From: Taeniopygia guttata
Lineage: Eukaryota > Chordata > Aves > Passeriformes > Estrildidae
Direction of reading: 5' to 3'
Assembly (NCBI RefSeq): GCF_048771995.1
Contig: NC_133063.1
Span: 58,191,310-58,255,309, forward strand
DNA length: 64,000 bases
Shown: piece by piece, positions 47,777-60,825 of the stretch
How the letters are laid out: each line of letters starts with the position of its first letter
Numbering within the stretch: the first letter of the stretch is position 1
The notes under the pieces: model-generated
Seen by the model: only the letters and a program-made list of their open reading frames with translations
Told to the model about the DNA's origin: nothing
The model's database searches: none
Made by a program: the position numbers and the translations under genes

Positions 47777-48215
47777 CATAGAATCAGGATGGTTTTGTTT
47801 AGAAAAGACCTTAAAAGCCATATATTTCCAATCCCACTGCCATTGGCAGGGCACTTTCCATTAGACCAGCTTGCTCAAAACCCCATCCAACCTGGCCTTG
47901 AACATTTCCAGGGATGGGACAACTGGGCAAGCTATGCCAGTGCCTCACTCCCCCCACAGTTAACAATTTCTGCCACATACCTGATCTAAATCCAACTTCT
48001 TTTGTTTTATAGCCATTCCTCCTTGTCCTTTCACAGTATGCTCTTGTAAAGTCCCTCCCTACCTTTCTTGTAGGTCCCTTCAGGTTCTGAAAGGTGCTGT
48101 GAGGTCTCCCTGGAGCCTTCTCTTCTCCAGGCTGAACAGCTCCAGCTGTGTGAGACTCTCCTCAAAGGAGTGGTGCTCCAGCCCTCTGATCAACTTAATG
48201 GCTCTGCTCTGAAAA
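47777..48215 (-). mobile_element. CR1 LINE 3' end, about 440 bp
   Basis: The plus strand reads ATCATAGAATCAGGATGGTT at the element's 3' end, then CCATCCAACCTGGCCTTGAA, CATTCCTCCTTGTCCTTTC, CCCTGGAGCCTTCTCTTCTC and CAGGCTGAACAGCTCCAGC. All are reverse-complement CR1 landmarks in the correct order. Confidence 0.93.
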
Positions 48216-50319
48216 ACAGTAGTTCAGTGAGATTACAGCTGGAGAAAAAATTTTAGAGACTGGTGTGAGAACAATGGCATGCCGTGGTAAGGCTGGAAGA
48301 CCAGGGTATGCTAATTCAAATTTAAGTTTGAACTGATGCAAAACGAAGCATCAGTGTCACATTTTCCAGGCAGTATTTTCTTTGAGAGTATTGATTACAG
48401 TGTAGGTACTTCATCGGAGCACTAGGAAGCCTGGGGTACTTCAAGAAACGAAAATTATGAAAAACCCAAACATTGATTGAATGATGATCTTACCCTGTTG
48501 CAAGAATTTCCTTTTGTATGTATGCATATAAGTAAATGCCTGGTGCAAACCACAAATCATCTCCAATTTGGAAGATCATAATTTTATGTAGTATTTTCTC
48601 AGATGCAATAAAGATGCTACATTGATTGTGGTAATGTGGAGCAGTCTGAATTATTAATTTTGTTTCATTTTACACGTAAAATAGTTTTTAGTTGATTATG
48701 CTATTAAATACAATATATGCTTTCACAGAGCTGTTACCTGTATTTGAAAATTTTAAGTGAATATCTAATTTTGATACTCATAAATCAGTATGCTCATAAC
48801 CAGTATAATCTAAAGCTAAAAATATATATTATCAGAAGTGTTTAAGAGGCTCTCATTCAGGTAATAGATTTTAAGTTTTAAGAGATTCATTATTTGCTGG
48901 GTTACTGTTGCAAATATCTTTGGAATCACTAATTTTATTTAAACCTTTAAAGGCAAATAACCTTTGTCAATTGGGTAAAACTAATTCACACTTAACTGTC
49001 TAGGAGCATAGACAGTAGCTCTCTATAAGGAGAGATTAATTAGTTTCCAATGGTAACATACATTTGTTTTGCTGTACTGAAAACTGAAGTTAAAACAACT
49101 GTACTCAAACCTGGGAGAGCCTGTGTTCTCTGAGGATTTTTCCTGGATTTTTTATGCCTTGTAAAAATTGTTGTAATTTTTAACTGAAATGAGTCATAGT
49201 TCTTCTAAGAATCTTGTTAACCTTTGAATTCTTAAAAGAATTACAGCTCTAGAACAAGAAATTATACCAGATAATCATATGACCATTTTTACTATGTGTA
49301 CAGATACACATTTTATAAAATAATATTTGATGGTATTTTTTTCCATTATAAAGTAACTTCTTCCATGATAAAGTTTTTTTTCCATTATAAAGTAATCTCA
49401 TTTGATACAAGTGGAGAGCTAAATTATGGTATTTGTTCTATAAATGAGTGTAAGGAGAGAAATGAGACACCTGCATCTGTTTGATGTTAGTGTGTATACC
49501 TTTTAAACTTCTGCAAGATTGTCCTTTTGAAATACAGACCTAGAAAACTGTATCATTTCAATTATCAGATTAAGTGCTTTTGTCGTAAACACAGAAAATT
49601 AACACAGTTCTTACTTAGAAAAATGAGAACAAAGTCTTAGTCAAGGGCAATGTCTGAGGTCCTTTCTTTTCAGTGTCATTACTACCAAGGCAGTGATGTA
49701 TTGCTTACACTGTTTGATTTAAATTTTTGTTTGTACCACATTTGGGCACTCAGAAAGTTACCAGTCATTGGAAATCTACAACACCTAGAGACAAGGCAGG
49801 CATCATATTTTGGCATTAATTTATCAGATTTTGTGTTGATGTGTTATCTTTGCAATCTTAGTGACTAGATTTGGTGCTAGGAAGAACACAGGTTGAGCTA
49901 GTGAAAGCAGGTATGTAGTACAGACCTAGGGACAAGTTAATAATCTCCTTTCCAGTGTTGTCTGTCATTGATTTCCTTCCTCTTAGTTTGGAGGGCTTAT
50001 GGTAATGAGTTTATAAAAATCATAGAAGTAAGATTTCACTGGGTTTTATTACATTACAGAATTGGTTTGGGGTTTTGACAAGGTCTTTTTTACATGATGT
50101 TTTAAAGCACTTAATATGAATTAGTCTCTTCTGACACTGAAAAAATAACTATTGAAACTCAAAGTTTACATACAGTAGTGTAAGGAGCAGCCTGAATGAA
50201 CTGTGATTGAAGGCTGAAGAGCTATTAAAAACTTGTGTACATCATTTAACCTATTATAATGGTTTCTTATTTTTATTGTACAATTGTTGTCCATCACTGT
50301 GGAACAAGTTACTTGGGTC
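48216..50319 (+). other. RNF180: RNF180 intron 4, no recognised element
   Basis: AT-rich intronic sequence. TTCCATKATAAAGT occurs three times at 49341-49354, 49361-49374 and 49380-49393, a small local duplication. Confidence 0.5.
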
Positions 50320-50504
50320 TTTTCTTTTCTTTTCTTTTCTTTTCTTTTCTTTTCTTTTCTTTTCTTTTCTTTTCTTTTCTTTTCTTTTCTTTTCTTTTCT
50401 TTTCTTTTCTTTTCTTTTCTTTTCTTTTCTTTTCTTTTCTTTTCTTTTCTTTTCTTTTCTTTTCTTTTCTTTTCTTTTCTTTTCTTTTCTTTTCTTTTCT
50501 TTTC
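50320..50504. repeat. Perfect (TTTTC)37 pentanucleotide microsatellite
   Basis: One hundred and eighty-five bases of uninterrupted TTTTC units, followed by a degenerate TTTCTTCTGTTTGTTTG edge and a run of eight G. Three overlapping frames of 90-118 codons (Phe/Leu/Ser repeats) arise only from this repeat. The complementary strand is GAAAA, a pure purine strand. Such long pure arrays are highly length-variable, and copy number may be limited by assembly. Confidence 0.98.
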
Positions 50505-50653
50505 TTTCTTCTGTTTGTTTGTTTTTGGGGGGGGATTTTTTGCTTGGTTTTTTTGAATAAAATTATTTATGTATACCTCTTTATTCCTGTCAAGATGCAG
50601 TGTTTGGAAGAATAATTAAACACTTAGTAATATCTGCTCAGTTCCTTCAGGGC

Positions 50654-51215
50654 TGTGATAGGCTAACCCCAGCAAGAGCCAAACACCCACTGATCCAGCC
50701 ACTTGCTCACTCATCTTTCTTGCAAAGGCAAACAGGAGGGCCGTTCTTGTGTGAGCAAATGGAAGGAAGGTGAGAACACTCACAGATCAAGATAGTGACA
50801 ATTTAACAGGCAACGTGGAAGCTCTGTATGCAAGCAGAGCAAAAAGAGGAGTTTGTTCACTCCTTTCTATCAGCAGTTAGATGTTCAACTACTTCCTAGG
50901 AATCAGCGCTTCCACATGTAATGGTTGCTTGCATAGAGAAATATAACCACAAACATTCACCCCTTCTTCCTCATCTCCTCGAGCATGTATTGCTGAACAT
51001 GAAGCTCAGTGGTATAGGTTGCCTGTCTTGCCTTTATCAACTCCCAACCTCAAATCCAGTCTCAGCCTGTTTGAAATAGGAAAGGAGGCATTCCAAGGAA
51101 TGAAGCAATAGCCAAAACACAGGGGTGCTATCAGCGCTGTTCTGGCCACAAATACAAAGCATAGACATGTATCCATGCCATATATCTTTATGCTATGTAT
51201 GAGGAAGTTTTTTTA
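50654..51215 (+). mobile_element. ERVL-type LTR, diverged
   Basis: In plus orientation it starts TGTGATAGGCTAACCCCAGC, the expected start of the avian ERVL LTR group. It continues with CCACTTGCTCACTCATC, GACAATTTAACAGGCAACG, GCAAGCAGAGCAAAAAGAGG and a 3' part with CGCTGTTCTGGCCACAAATA. The 3' end is eroded and no target duplication is visible. It is related to the element at 1819-2488 but is a different subfamily without the triplet microsatellite. Confidence 0.7.
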
Positions 51216-54200
51216 TTTCTGCATTTGGTTAGTTTTTTTACACACCTTCCACCTTTTCTCTGCATTTTCTTCCCAGCAGCTCCTCCACTTCCTGAGTCTG
51301 TTTCATACCCTGTGTATCCACTAAATGATCATGATTAAATTGCTAAAGTTGACATTGATGGACTTCAGAACTAAGACTGCACTCAGGCTTAAGCAGGACA
51401 GAGCTCGCATCAGTGAGTTTTTATTTCAGGTTGTCTTCGTTAGTTAAATTTTATTACTTTTGAAGCTTTATCTGTAAAATGAGTACTGAAACTTCTTTTT
51501 AGCAACAGAACGTTAGGTGCTAGAATATTTGAATTTGTCATGCACTCTTAAGAATTTCTTCTGGTTGTACCCTTCACAAAGGATTTATGTTACATCTTCT
51601 GCTTAAAGGCTTGTGTCCTTTAAGATCCAAAATTAAGTGCTACCCTTGCATGGAGTACACTGTGAAAGTCACAAAATGAAAAGTTTGTAGCTGAACAAGT
51701 TTTATTCTTTGTAAGATTGGCAGGCTTTTGAACAGTGTAAAAGTGAGCTTTGTTGCTCCAAATGTGCCCTGCTTTTGCCTGAAGAACTGGCATAAATAAT
51801 ACATCTAAAAATGCTCACAGTTTGTCAGTTACAAACTTAAATTTTTGGCAACCAACCCAGCACAATCAAATAAAATGGCATTGGTTTGCTTTGTGTGCTT
51901 CACTGTATTTTGTCGTCTTTGCCTGTTATGTTTCCTCATTAGAAAATATTATCTCTGTTCTGCTAAACTAGGAAAACTAGGACATAGCATGCCATGGAGA
52001 GTCTTAGGAATTTGTGGGCGGCTGTTGGGTGAGCCTCAGTCTGATAGGATTATTTTTATAGTAATTCCCTTTTCCCCCTTGCTGTTACACTAGATGCAAA
52101 GTATGAAGTAGTGTCTTTGCCTCATGTCAGTATAGATAATTAAAAATGAAATAATCTTTACTTAATATGTTAATTCTAGTGGGCAGTGTTAGAAATCTCT
52201 TGGATTTTTCAGAAAGGGGAAAAATATTCTAATATCAAGCTATACTTGATAGTACTTTGCCACAAAAATTAATTGCAGTTTATTTTACGCCATGTAGAAC
52301 ATTAAGTCTGAAATAACCTTTCCTGGTGGTCTTTTTTTTTTTTCTTGTATATATTTTGAACTGTTCTTCACATTAAAACATTGTAAGCTGTGTGTTCTAG
52401 TTTCTTTGTATTTCTACAAATTTCCTAGCTCTTTTATATCTTCTTGATGTCAGTCTCACATTTTTAGGATGTCAGCAGTGAAATTTTTCAGATGCCTTGT
52501 ATTTTGATGATTAATTATTTTGCATGTTGGCTATCATAGCCAGATCCAAGTATTCATTATGTCATATATCTAAGTTGGGTCAAATATGTGAAGTAGTAGG
52601 GCAATGAATTCACTTCAATAAGTCCATGTATTTTGAGAATTTTGATGAATGTATATAGCAATTTGTTGCATGAGCAGTTAAGCTTTTTAGATAAAGTTTA
52701 CCAGTGCTGGGCTAAATACGAAAGTTCAGATTAATTTTAGACATGAGAAGATGACCATGCTTATGATGATGGCTATGAAGATGATTATGTTTATGGGGTT
52801 TTTTCTGATGTCATTTTTGAAAAATTTTAACTCTCAAACGAGAATTTTAACTCTAAAACAAGAATTTTGCTTTCATTTAAAGAAAATGATATTTTGTAGT
52901 AACATTGTTGAAAGGTATATAGTAGCTACTAAGATTCAATTTTCTGTTGGTGTGTTGCAGCAACATTTGTAGTTGTGTCCTCATTTTTTAATCCAGTCAG
53001 AGAAATGAGAAACAGTAGATGTTCAGCTTGATTTTTCTGTTTCAGCATTCTACAATTCCAAAGAAAAGCTTTACACACCCCGGGGTTTTTTTTGTGTTTT
53101 TTTTTTTTTTTTGTTTTTTCTCCTGGATGGGTGGATTTTCATAATCAGTTTCTGAAAGACTTATTAGATACTTCATTAGAAGAAAAGTCTGCACTACTAA
53201 ACTATAGCAAAGAGAAAATATTGAAATCTTCAGAGGTCATTATTCAAACCCCTCAAGGCTTTTGTAAGAAGGCTTATGAGAAAGGATGACACCCTAAAAT
53301 TTAAAATGGCCTCACTGTCTTCATAAATAATATCTGGGGAAAATGAAGTAGGGTGCAATATCTTGCTTATACAACAGAGAAAATTTATGCCTTGTATAAA
53401 AGAGTGACAGTGGTTCAATAGTTGTTCAGGGAATATAGTTTGGTCTGCATGAGAGGAAGTGTTTATAGACATGTATATGAAGTTACTAATAATTACAGAA
53501 AGATGCATGCATACAAAATTGTTCACTTATTCTCTGAAATAAAAAGTTAGCAATAATTTCTGCCCTGTTTATCAGACAGAAAGGATAACAGCAGTTTAAT
53601 TTAAGTGTCTGGAAAGTGAATTTATTCAGGTACCAGAATATTGACAGCTGACCGCTTTGAATCCATCAATGTTTAGCACTTTCAGATTGTGGCATCTTAC
53701 AGTTGCATTTGAGGAAAATAAGCTTTTGCACAATTTTGATGACTTTGAATATGACCAGATAAAAAACCAAGGAAAGAATGTACTGCTTATTGCTGACTGC
53801 TACCAATACAGAACCACAATATATACAATAATATTTCTGATAAACTTTCTGACAAAGTATCATAAAGATTAAGAGTTGAGGAGACAAGGATTAATCAAAC
53901 TGAACATCTAGATGTTATTTTTCAGAAAAAAACAATGTACACAACATTTGGGCTATACTTTATTACTGCAGGTCTACCTGGATTATTTTCTTCAATAGCT
54001 CAGGATCAAATTTCAATATCTCCAAGGTTTGAATGAAAAGAAGAAACAAAAGAGACTCTTTTTTTCCTATTGCTGTGTGAGAACATCTGAAACACTTCTG
54101 TATTTTGGTTGTTTATTGTTTTAATCTAGCATTGCAATGTCTACTACAGATGGATTACAAACTGCAAGTCTTACTGAGTCAGATAATTATGTTAACGAAA

Positions 54201-57200
54201 ATGGAGATAAAGGTCTTGTTCTTGATGGCTCTTAGAGTGTTAACCTTAAATAACTTTTTACTTTTAAAAATATTGTTTACAACTTTGAGAAAATCTCCAG
54301 AAAGGCAATACAGCTTCTGTAGGAAATCAAACTGATTTGTACTTCTTGTAAGTGTGTAGTAATGGAAAATCTAATGTAATTTTCCTGATTTCTTTTTCTA
54401 AGTAGAAACAGATACTTGTTGTATATTTTGGTGATTTGTTTGTTTGCATTTTAAGAGAAAACTGTATATAAATTTTTCAAGTCATCTTGAACTGCCTAAG
54501 AAGTGAATTAAAATATTTTATTCTGATGAATCTAGGATTATTCCATAGTCATCTTAGTGGATATAAAAAAAAAAAACAACAGTGATGCAATCTGATTACC
54601 TTGACCCAAGATTCTCATATTCTTTTTTGAAAAGTTTCTTATATATATTCTTTTTTGAAACCCTTTGCTTGTTTTAATTTTCTTTCAGAACAGTTGAATG
54701 CTGTACTCTAAACACTGTTTAGTGATTGAGTCTATTTAAGTAATCAATATTAATATTAATTTTTAAAAACTTAGCCAATACACTTTAAATAGGTGGCCTG
54801 ATTGTTCTAAGAAAGATGATCACCCAGTTGCTCCAGCCAGATAAGGAAACTCTTTGAAAACTGGGACAGTCCTTTAATTGCCTAAATATAGCTTTAGGTT
54901 CCTAATTTTAGGGCATCTTATTTTAAAGCAATTCATCTCACTAGGTGAATCTTTCTTTTAATGTGATATCTCACAAACTATATACCTCAGTTGTGGAAAC
55001 AGAGGATACTTGCAGATTCATAACTCTTGATTTTGGGGTGAACAGTGAGCTCAATCTAAGGTACAAAATGGTCACCCATCCCAGAAAGAAGGATGTCACC
55101 TTCCACAGTCATCCAAAAGAAGGGTCAGAGTTGGTTGTACTATAATGCACATCCTGGTGAATAAAAATAACAGCAGAGGCCTGTGTTGGAAATACATTAT
55201 TATTGTATTAAAAAAAATTGAGTGATCAGGTAAACACCACAGCTGATGACTGAAAGAATGGTCATGGCTGCATAATAATACTGAGTAATTTGTTAAAAAA
55301 TAATTTGAAGACATTTTTGAAAAAGCCTGTTTTGAGAGTTAGTTCAGCAAACTCTGAACTCTTTCTGTCCCAAATGGTAAGAAGTCTTCTTTTACTGGAT
55401 CTAGCAGCCAAAAACTGTATAGTTCTCATTATGTTGATCTTTTGCTAATTGCTAGTAAAGAAATCTTTGTAGTTACTGTAGGCTTTATGAGTAGAAAGAA
55501 CCTTACCTTGGAGTAGGCAAACGCCAGGAGCAGTGAGACTGGTGGGAAACTAAAAATCGGTACATCTACCTTACTGTTTTGGAAAGCAGTTCCACAGAGG
55601 GAGTGACATTGAGTTATAAACAGTTTATAAATGCTGTTCAGATCAGGAAAGAACCTCCACATCTGACCAGCACTCTTCCATGTTGCTTACTCCACTTTCT
55701 GCTGTATAGAGCTGGGGAAGAGACCTTTGTAAATGGTAAGAGTCAGAATTCTTCACTAAGTGTCTGTTATATGCTGTTACCTGAGATTATCATGCATCTC
55801 TGTAATTTGACTTAAATTTATACTGAATGACGAGAAGCATTTCAAATGCATTCTTTCCTGTACAATACTTATGGAAAGCTGTCAAAATGTAGAACGACTG
55901 TTCAAGATATGCTTTTATAGATGTTTTGTTACATTTTCCCTAAAAGTAATTGTGTATATTTTTACAGAAATCCTAGAGAAATAATTTAAAAATAAACACT
56001 TGTCTGTTATTTCAGTGCTGCAAATCTTTTTGCTGAAATTAAAAAAAAATCTGGTTTTGCAGGTAAAAAATTAAAACTAAAGCCAAAATATTTTTTGATT
56101 CTTCATCTCAGTGTGTATGTAAATTGACTATATCTTTTTAACAGAAACCAGAAAAATTACAGGTTTGTACTAGAGAGGACTTGCACTGACTTTACTGGAG
56201 AGAGGGATGGACTTCAGGTGTAGATAGCAACTGTTTTGCTCTAACTAACAAAAATCTTTTATTTACTTCTTTAGGACTCTAATTTAACCCTCTAGTTAAA
56301 ATATGTTTTAAAACATACAATAACTTCTGTAAAAAAAGAAAATAAGTTGTTAAAAAGAGTTTTCTCTGCATGGAATTCATACCAGAAGGGCCAACAGATC
56401 CTTTTATCTATCACTGAGGCATCATATCCAGGCTCTGTGAGATTCACGGAAGTTTCTGGAGACCTCTGGGAATGAATTTTCCTTCTCTTTGTTTGAAATA
56501 AAACAATTTTTTATCTTACAATAAAGATGAATAATTGTTAATATTTGCTTTATTCTTAGATCTAGTGACACTAATAGCTGTGCCTGGATGTTTATTTCTG
56601 GTGGAAAGATTCATTTGCTACTTAACTATAAAGCTTGACATCATCTTCTTACATGCCTGTATAAGCTATGTATGTGTTTTATGAAATGCAAAATAGAAAC
56701 AAAGATAAGCTTGTAACATGTCACGTAATTTTTTATATACTAGTTAAGGGTGATTATAAATATTAAGGTGTTTATATGATTGTGGTGCAAGAATTTTGAC
56801 TACTATGTATTCCAGTGGCCTGTCTCAGTTCTTCTTTATAATTTAATTACTTTAATGGGAATAAAATCTTATTATAAGTCTATAAAGTAGTTGCAGGGAT
56901 ATTCAAGATATTTTCATAAAAGCTATGTTTACAGATGTTCCTTAAATATGATTGTTCTTAGAGAATTTTCCAAAAGGGTGTGCTGAGCTGCCAGAGTATA
57001 TGTAGAGCTGCCAGTTTAGATGTGTATTTCAAAAGCATAAAGGCTGGTACTCCATAGAAAGAGTGCAGAGATTAACCAAATTGCATAACAAAAAATGCTT
57101 AAATAATTTCAAATCTGTCATAATAAAAAACTGAAGTATATTATATAAGATGCTTGGAAAGAAAGGGGATAAGTGCATAATACTTACATATGGTGTCTAG

Positions 57201-57591
57201 CACAAGATACATTTAGTTTTGTGTGGCCTGTTTCAACTTTATTAAAACAATATGAATCAGCAATAAATTAAAATAGTCATTCTTCTTTTTTCTATGAGGT
57301 ATGACACAAATAGAAAGAAAAGTTACTAGATCATTTTCTTCCCCTTTGTTTGGTTTTTTTGGGGGTTTTTTTGTTTGTTTGTTTTTGTTTTTCTGGGGTT
57401 TTTTGAGGTTTTTTCCCCACTTCAACAAAATAAGCCTTTGTCTCCTAACAAAGTAAAAATATTTCATTGAGACAAATTGGTTAACCTGCTATGTCTCAGC
57501 CATTTTATAATTCTTTTCTTAAGGTACTCTAGTATATGTGTCCTCTCAGTAGTTGCCTTAGAAGCCTTCGTCTACAATGCACTTAATCACT
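51216..57591 (+). other. RNF180: RNF180 intron 4, no recognised element
   Basis: AT-rich intronic sequence with T-rich tracts at about 53093-53119 and 57345-57416, and a 20-base tandem duplication at 52823-52862 (AATTTTAACTCTCAAACGAG followed by a copy with two changes). A short frame at 54137-54235 is described separately. I searched by eye for the conserved RING motif codons of RNF180 and did not find them. Confidence 0.45.
54137..54235 (+). other. Short protein-like frame behind a splice-acceptor-like site
   Basis: A 32-codon frame starts MSTTDGLQTASLTESDNY and ends LVLDGS before TAG. Its composition is acidic and polar, unusual for AT-rich intron sequence. It follows TTATTGTTTTAATCTAG, a possible acceptor ending at 54129. 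Read in phase 0 from RNF180 exon 4 the same acceptor would give a different frame, with 15 codons before a stop. I recognise no family. It may be chance, a pseudogene piece or an alternative terminal exon. Confidence 0.15.
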
Positions 57592-57715
57592 CAAGTTCAT
57601 AGCATGCTTTGGGTTGGAAGGGACCTGAAAGATAATCTACTTCCAACCCTTTTCCATGGACAGGGATGCTACTCACTAGACTGGGTCACTCAGAACTCCG
57701 TCCAACCTGTATTCA
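57592..57715 (-). mobile_element. CR1 LINE 3' end fragment
   Basis: The plus strand has GGGTTGGAAGGGACCTGAAA, CCATGGACAGGGATGC, CACTAGACTGGGTCACTCAG and CCGTCCAACCTG, the reverse complement of a CR1 tail. About 125 bases remain. Confidence 0.9.
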
Positions 57716-57984
57716 TCAAATGAAAAACTCTAGTGTCTAAGGCAACTTCTAAATGAGGCTGAATAAAAAGGCAGCCAACCAAACAAATATACCCAAACAA
57801 CCTTACCCTCCCCCCCAAAAACAAATGACAACAAAAATACAACCAAAATAACCCAACACACAAATAAACAAAAAACACTGTAAGCTTCTTAGCTCTAGAA
57901 AGAAATTCCTCTAGAAGAATAATGAACAAAATTTCTTTCAGTTGTTTCCCCTAGAGTAATTTATCAATCTCAAATGCAGCAGAG
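57716..57984 (+). other. A/C-rich low-complexity spacer between two CR1 fragments
   Basis: From about 57770 to 57875 the plus strand is dominated by A and C (AACCAAACAAATATACCC-type sequence, including CCCCCCC). No element was recognised. Confidence 0.6.
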
Positions 57985-58612
57985 TCTGAATGAGCCAGCA
58001 GTGCCTAAGACCATCATGGGTGCATTAGGAAAAGCATTGCCAGCAGGTCATGTAAAGTGATCCTGCCCCTTTACTCAACCCTGGTGAGGCCTCACCTGGA
58101 GTGCTGTGTCCAGTTCTGGGCTCCTCAGGACAACAGAGACATGGAGCTGCTGGGGTGGGTCCAGTGGAGGCTACAAAGATGATTAAAGAGCTAGAGCATC
58201 TCTCTTACAAGGAAGGGTTGGGGAACTGGTCCTGTTCAGCCTCAAAGAGATGACTGAGAGGGAGACTTATCAATGTACACTGGTGTCTGACAGGAAGGTG
58301 TCAAGGATGGGTTCAGGCTCTTAGATGTGCTGAGTAATGGGACAAGATCTAGTTAGGAGTAATGGGCTAACTAGCTGTGGGCAGTAACTGATGCACAAGA
58401 AGTTCCACCTGAACATGAGGAAGAACTTCTTCACTGTGCAGGGATGCAAGCAGTGGAACAGGTTGTCTGCAAATGTTGTAAGTCTCCCTCACTGGAGACA
58501 CTCAAGAACTGTTTGGACACAATCCTACTCCCTGCTGGAGTAGGCAGGTTGATTGAATTGAACCTCTGTGTTCCCTCCCAGCCTGACTCGTCCTGTGATT
58601 CTGTAATTCTAA
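57985..58612 (+). mobile_element. CR1 LINE 3' end, about 630 bp
   Basis: Starts in ORF2 C-terminal sequence (GATCCTGCCCCTTTACTCAA, TGGTGAGGCCTCACCTGGAG). It continues with CTGGGCTCCTCAGGACA, AACTTCTTCACTGTGCAGGG and CACTGGAGACACTCAAGAAC, to the end CTGTGATTCTGTAATTCT. The GGAACTGG/CTGCTCC-type interior differs from the copies at 12 kb and 63 kb, so it is a different subfamily. The 61-codon frame at 58444-58629 is part of it. Confidence 0.92.
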
Positions 58613-60717
58613 AGGAAAGACAATTCTAAATGAGGGCAATAGGTAGCTCCACAGAGCTGCTTAGGCAGCTTGGCTCTGCTTTGAAGTTTTTGAAATGTTG
58701 TATGGAGAGAAATTTAGAGTGCAGGGAATTTAGACTCAGTTATTGATTTGTAAAGATGTTTAAGCCATGGGCATTGATCTCTCAACCCTATTATGATTTT
58801 TATGTTTCAAGCTTAATTTTGCCAAACACCTGAAAATAAGTCCTTTTATATTTATTATGCCAGTCAACTGAAAGAGTGTTCAAAGGCATACAAACCGTGG
58901 CATATCTTATGGCCTGATTTGGAAGAACTTCTGCTAGTATAGCTAGCAACATTTTTGGTAGGGTTTTTCTGCACTTTAATAATAGATTCAATTTCTTTTC
59001 CCCTGAGTTTACTTTTGAATTGCCATTAAAAGTCACTAATTTATTCTACAGAAATAAGTCTAGGTAAATTATTTTTGAAGCAACAGAACACTTAAAGATT
59101 TTCTCATAACAGCAACAGTTATTTCAGTCCCTGTACCCAATCTATCTGTCAATTTAAAGAAATTTTCAGGAAGCAATGTCTCTGATGTAATAACCCTTGT
59201 GCCAGTTTTGTTTGGAAATCGACTAAGAGGTCCTAAAGCTGTTGTGGAACCATGTAAAGCTACTGATACTTTTGCCCAGCAACAACCAAGAAGCATTTGT
59301 TTCTTTTTGTTTGTTTTTTTTTTATATAAAACTATATAAATATTCATTCTGTCTCACTTTTTCAGACCTGAAGTGTATGATTCCAAATCTGCATTATAAT
59401 TGAAAACTTAAAATCTGGTTTAGAGCTGCAAATCATTCTACAGGCAGTTTTCTTTATAAGATGATCATGTGAAATATATAACTGATTTTCCCTCAGTCAT
59501 CATTCCTTTTGACTGTGGACATTTTTGAGCTTACAAAGCATTCTGAATAGGTCATTTTAAAATGAACTGTTTTGCAGGTTGGTTTTTTTTTCATAATGTG
59601 GCATCTTTGTCAACTGCCACATGTGCCTTATTTGGTTTTGCTACTGTTTTGATCATACTTCCAGGTTTTACTCTGAATTTCCTTTTATTGATAGCATTCA
59701 TACAAAATCTCTTCTTGTGTGTATGACCACTTGGTCTATGTCTTCCATGTGATTACAGGTAAACCATAAATTAGATATCGTGTTGCATTAGATATCCAGG
59801 GGTGCATGTATTCTTTCTGAATGTGAAAGTGAACAACCACTGCTGTATTAGACTCCTTATTACTTAATATGCTTTATAGGCTTCTCAAGCAGAAGTTGAT
59901 TCACTGTTCCTCTCTTCTCTTTTGTTAATATCCTTCAGATATCCCACTATAGCAGAGGTTACTGTCAAAGGCGTATTAGCAGTTCCCAATCAAGGTGGGA
60001 AGATGAAAGGCTCTTGCCTTTCCTTTGTTTCTTAGAAGCAATATTTTGCTTTCAAGCCTTTTCTGTTATTATTTGACAATCTTTCACTGTCCTTGATCTT
60101 TACATTTCCTTTTTCAGTTTTGGCTGTACTATAATCCTGTAAGAAAACCATTCTGGTTTATGCTTGTAAAGTTTTCATACAGTGAAGCCCTGGCTCAAGT
60201 AATATATATAGGCACCACTTAGTTGCAAATAAAAAAAATTACGACTTTTTAGATTATGATGCATGCTTCTTGCATAAGGAAATTGCTCTGGTTTAGCATT
60301 GCAGTACTGAATAATGCCATGTGCCTACACAGATCTTTCAAAAAGGGGCACCAAGCTGTTGGAAAGATGTCTCTTCCACTAAGAAAATTACTTCTAACTA
60401 GATCTTGTTTGCACATTAGAATAATTTTGATCTTTCTAGTTGCAATTGGTCCTAAGATACCTCTGTCTGTGCATCTTACCATGATTACAAACCTGTGTCT
60501 CAGAACCAGCTTTTACCTGTGAGTCCTCAGCAGTTTTGCCTCTAGCTCTCTTAGTCACTTAATTGCCATATGAAAGACATTTGTCTTACAGTTAGCTCCT
60601 CTGGACACAATGTATATTTTCTTTCCAAACAATTCTCATCAAAACCAGTTAGAAAAAGCTTTCTGTTCCCTGTATGTTGTTTTTATGCTGGATTTTAATT
60701 ATGTTTTTGACATTACA
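58613..60717 (+). other. RNF180: RNF180 intron 4, no recognised element
   Basis: AT-rich intronic sequence. No exon, RNA gene or repeat family was recognised. Confidence 0.5.
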
Positions 60718-60825
60718 TAGGCTCACAAAGTCATTCAGGTTGGAAAAAGCCTTTAAGATCATCAACTTCAAACACTAACTCAGCACTGCCTAGCCCATGT
60801 GGCAGCACTGGAGAGGACTTTCACA
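60718..60825 (-). mobile_element. CR1 LINE 3' end, short fragment
   Basis: The plus strand reads GTCATTCAGGTTGGAAAAAG, then CCTTTAAGATCATCAACTTC and CTCAGCACTGCC, the reverse complement of a CR1 tail. Only about 110 bases survive. Confidence 0.85.

Noticed and set aside
50207-50615. Three plus-strand frames of 90-118 codons made of Phe-Ser-Leu repeats
   Set aside because: They are translations of the TTTTC microsatellite. All three frames stay open simply because no stop fits the repeat.
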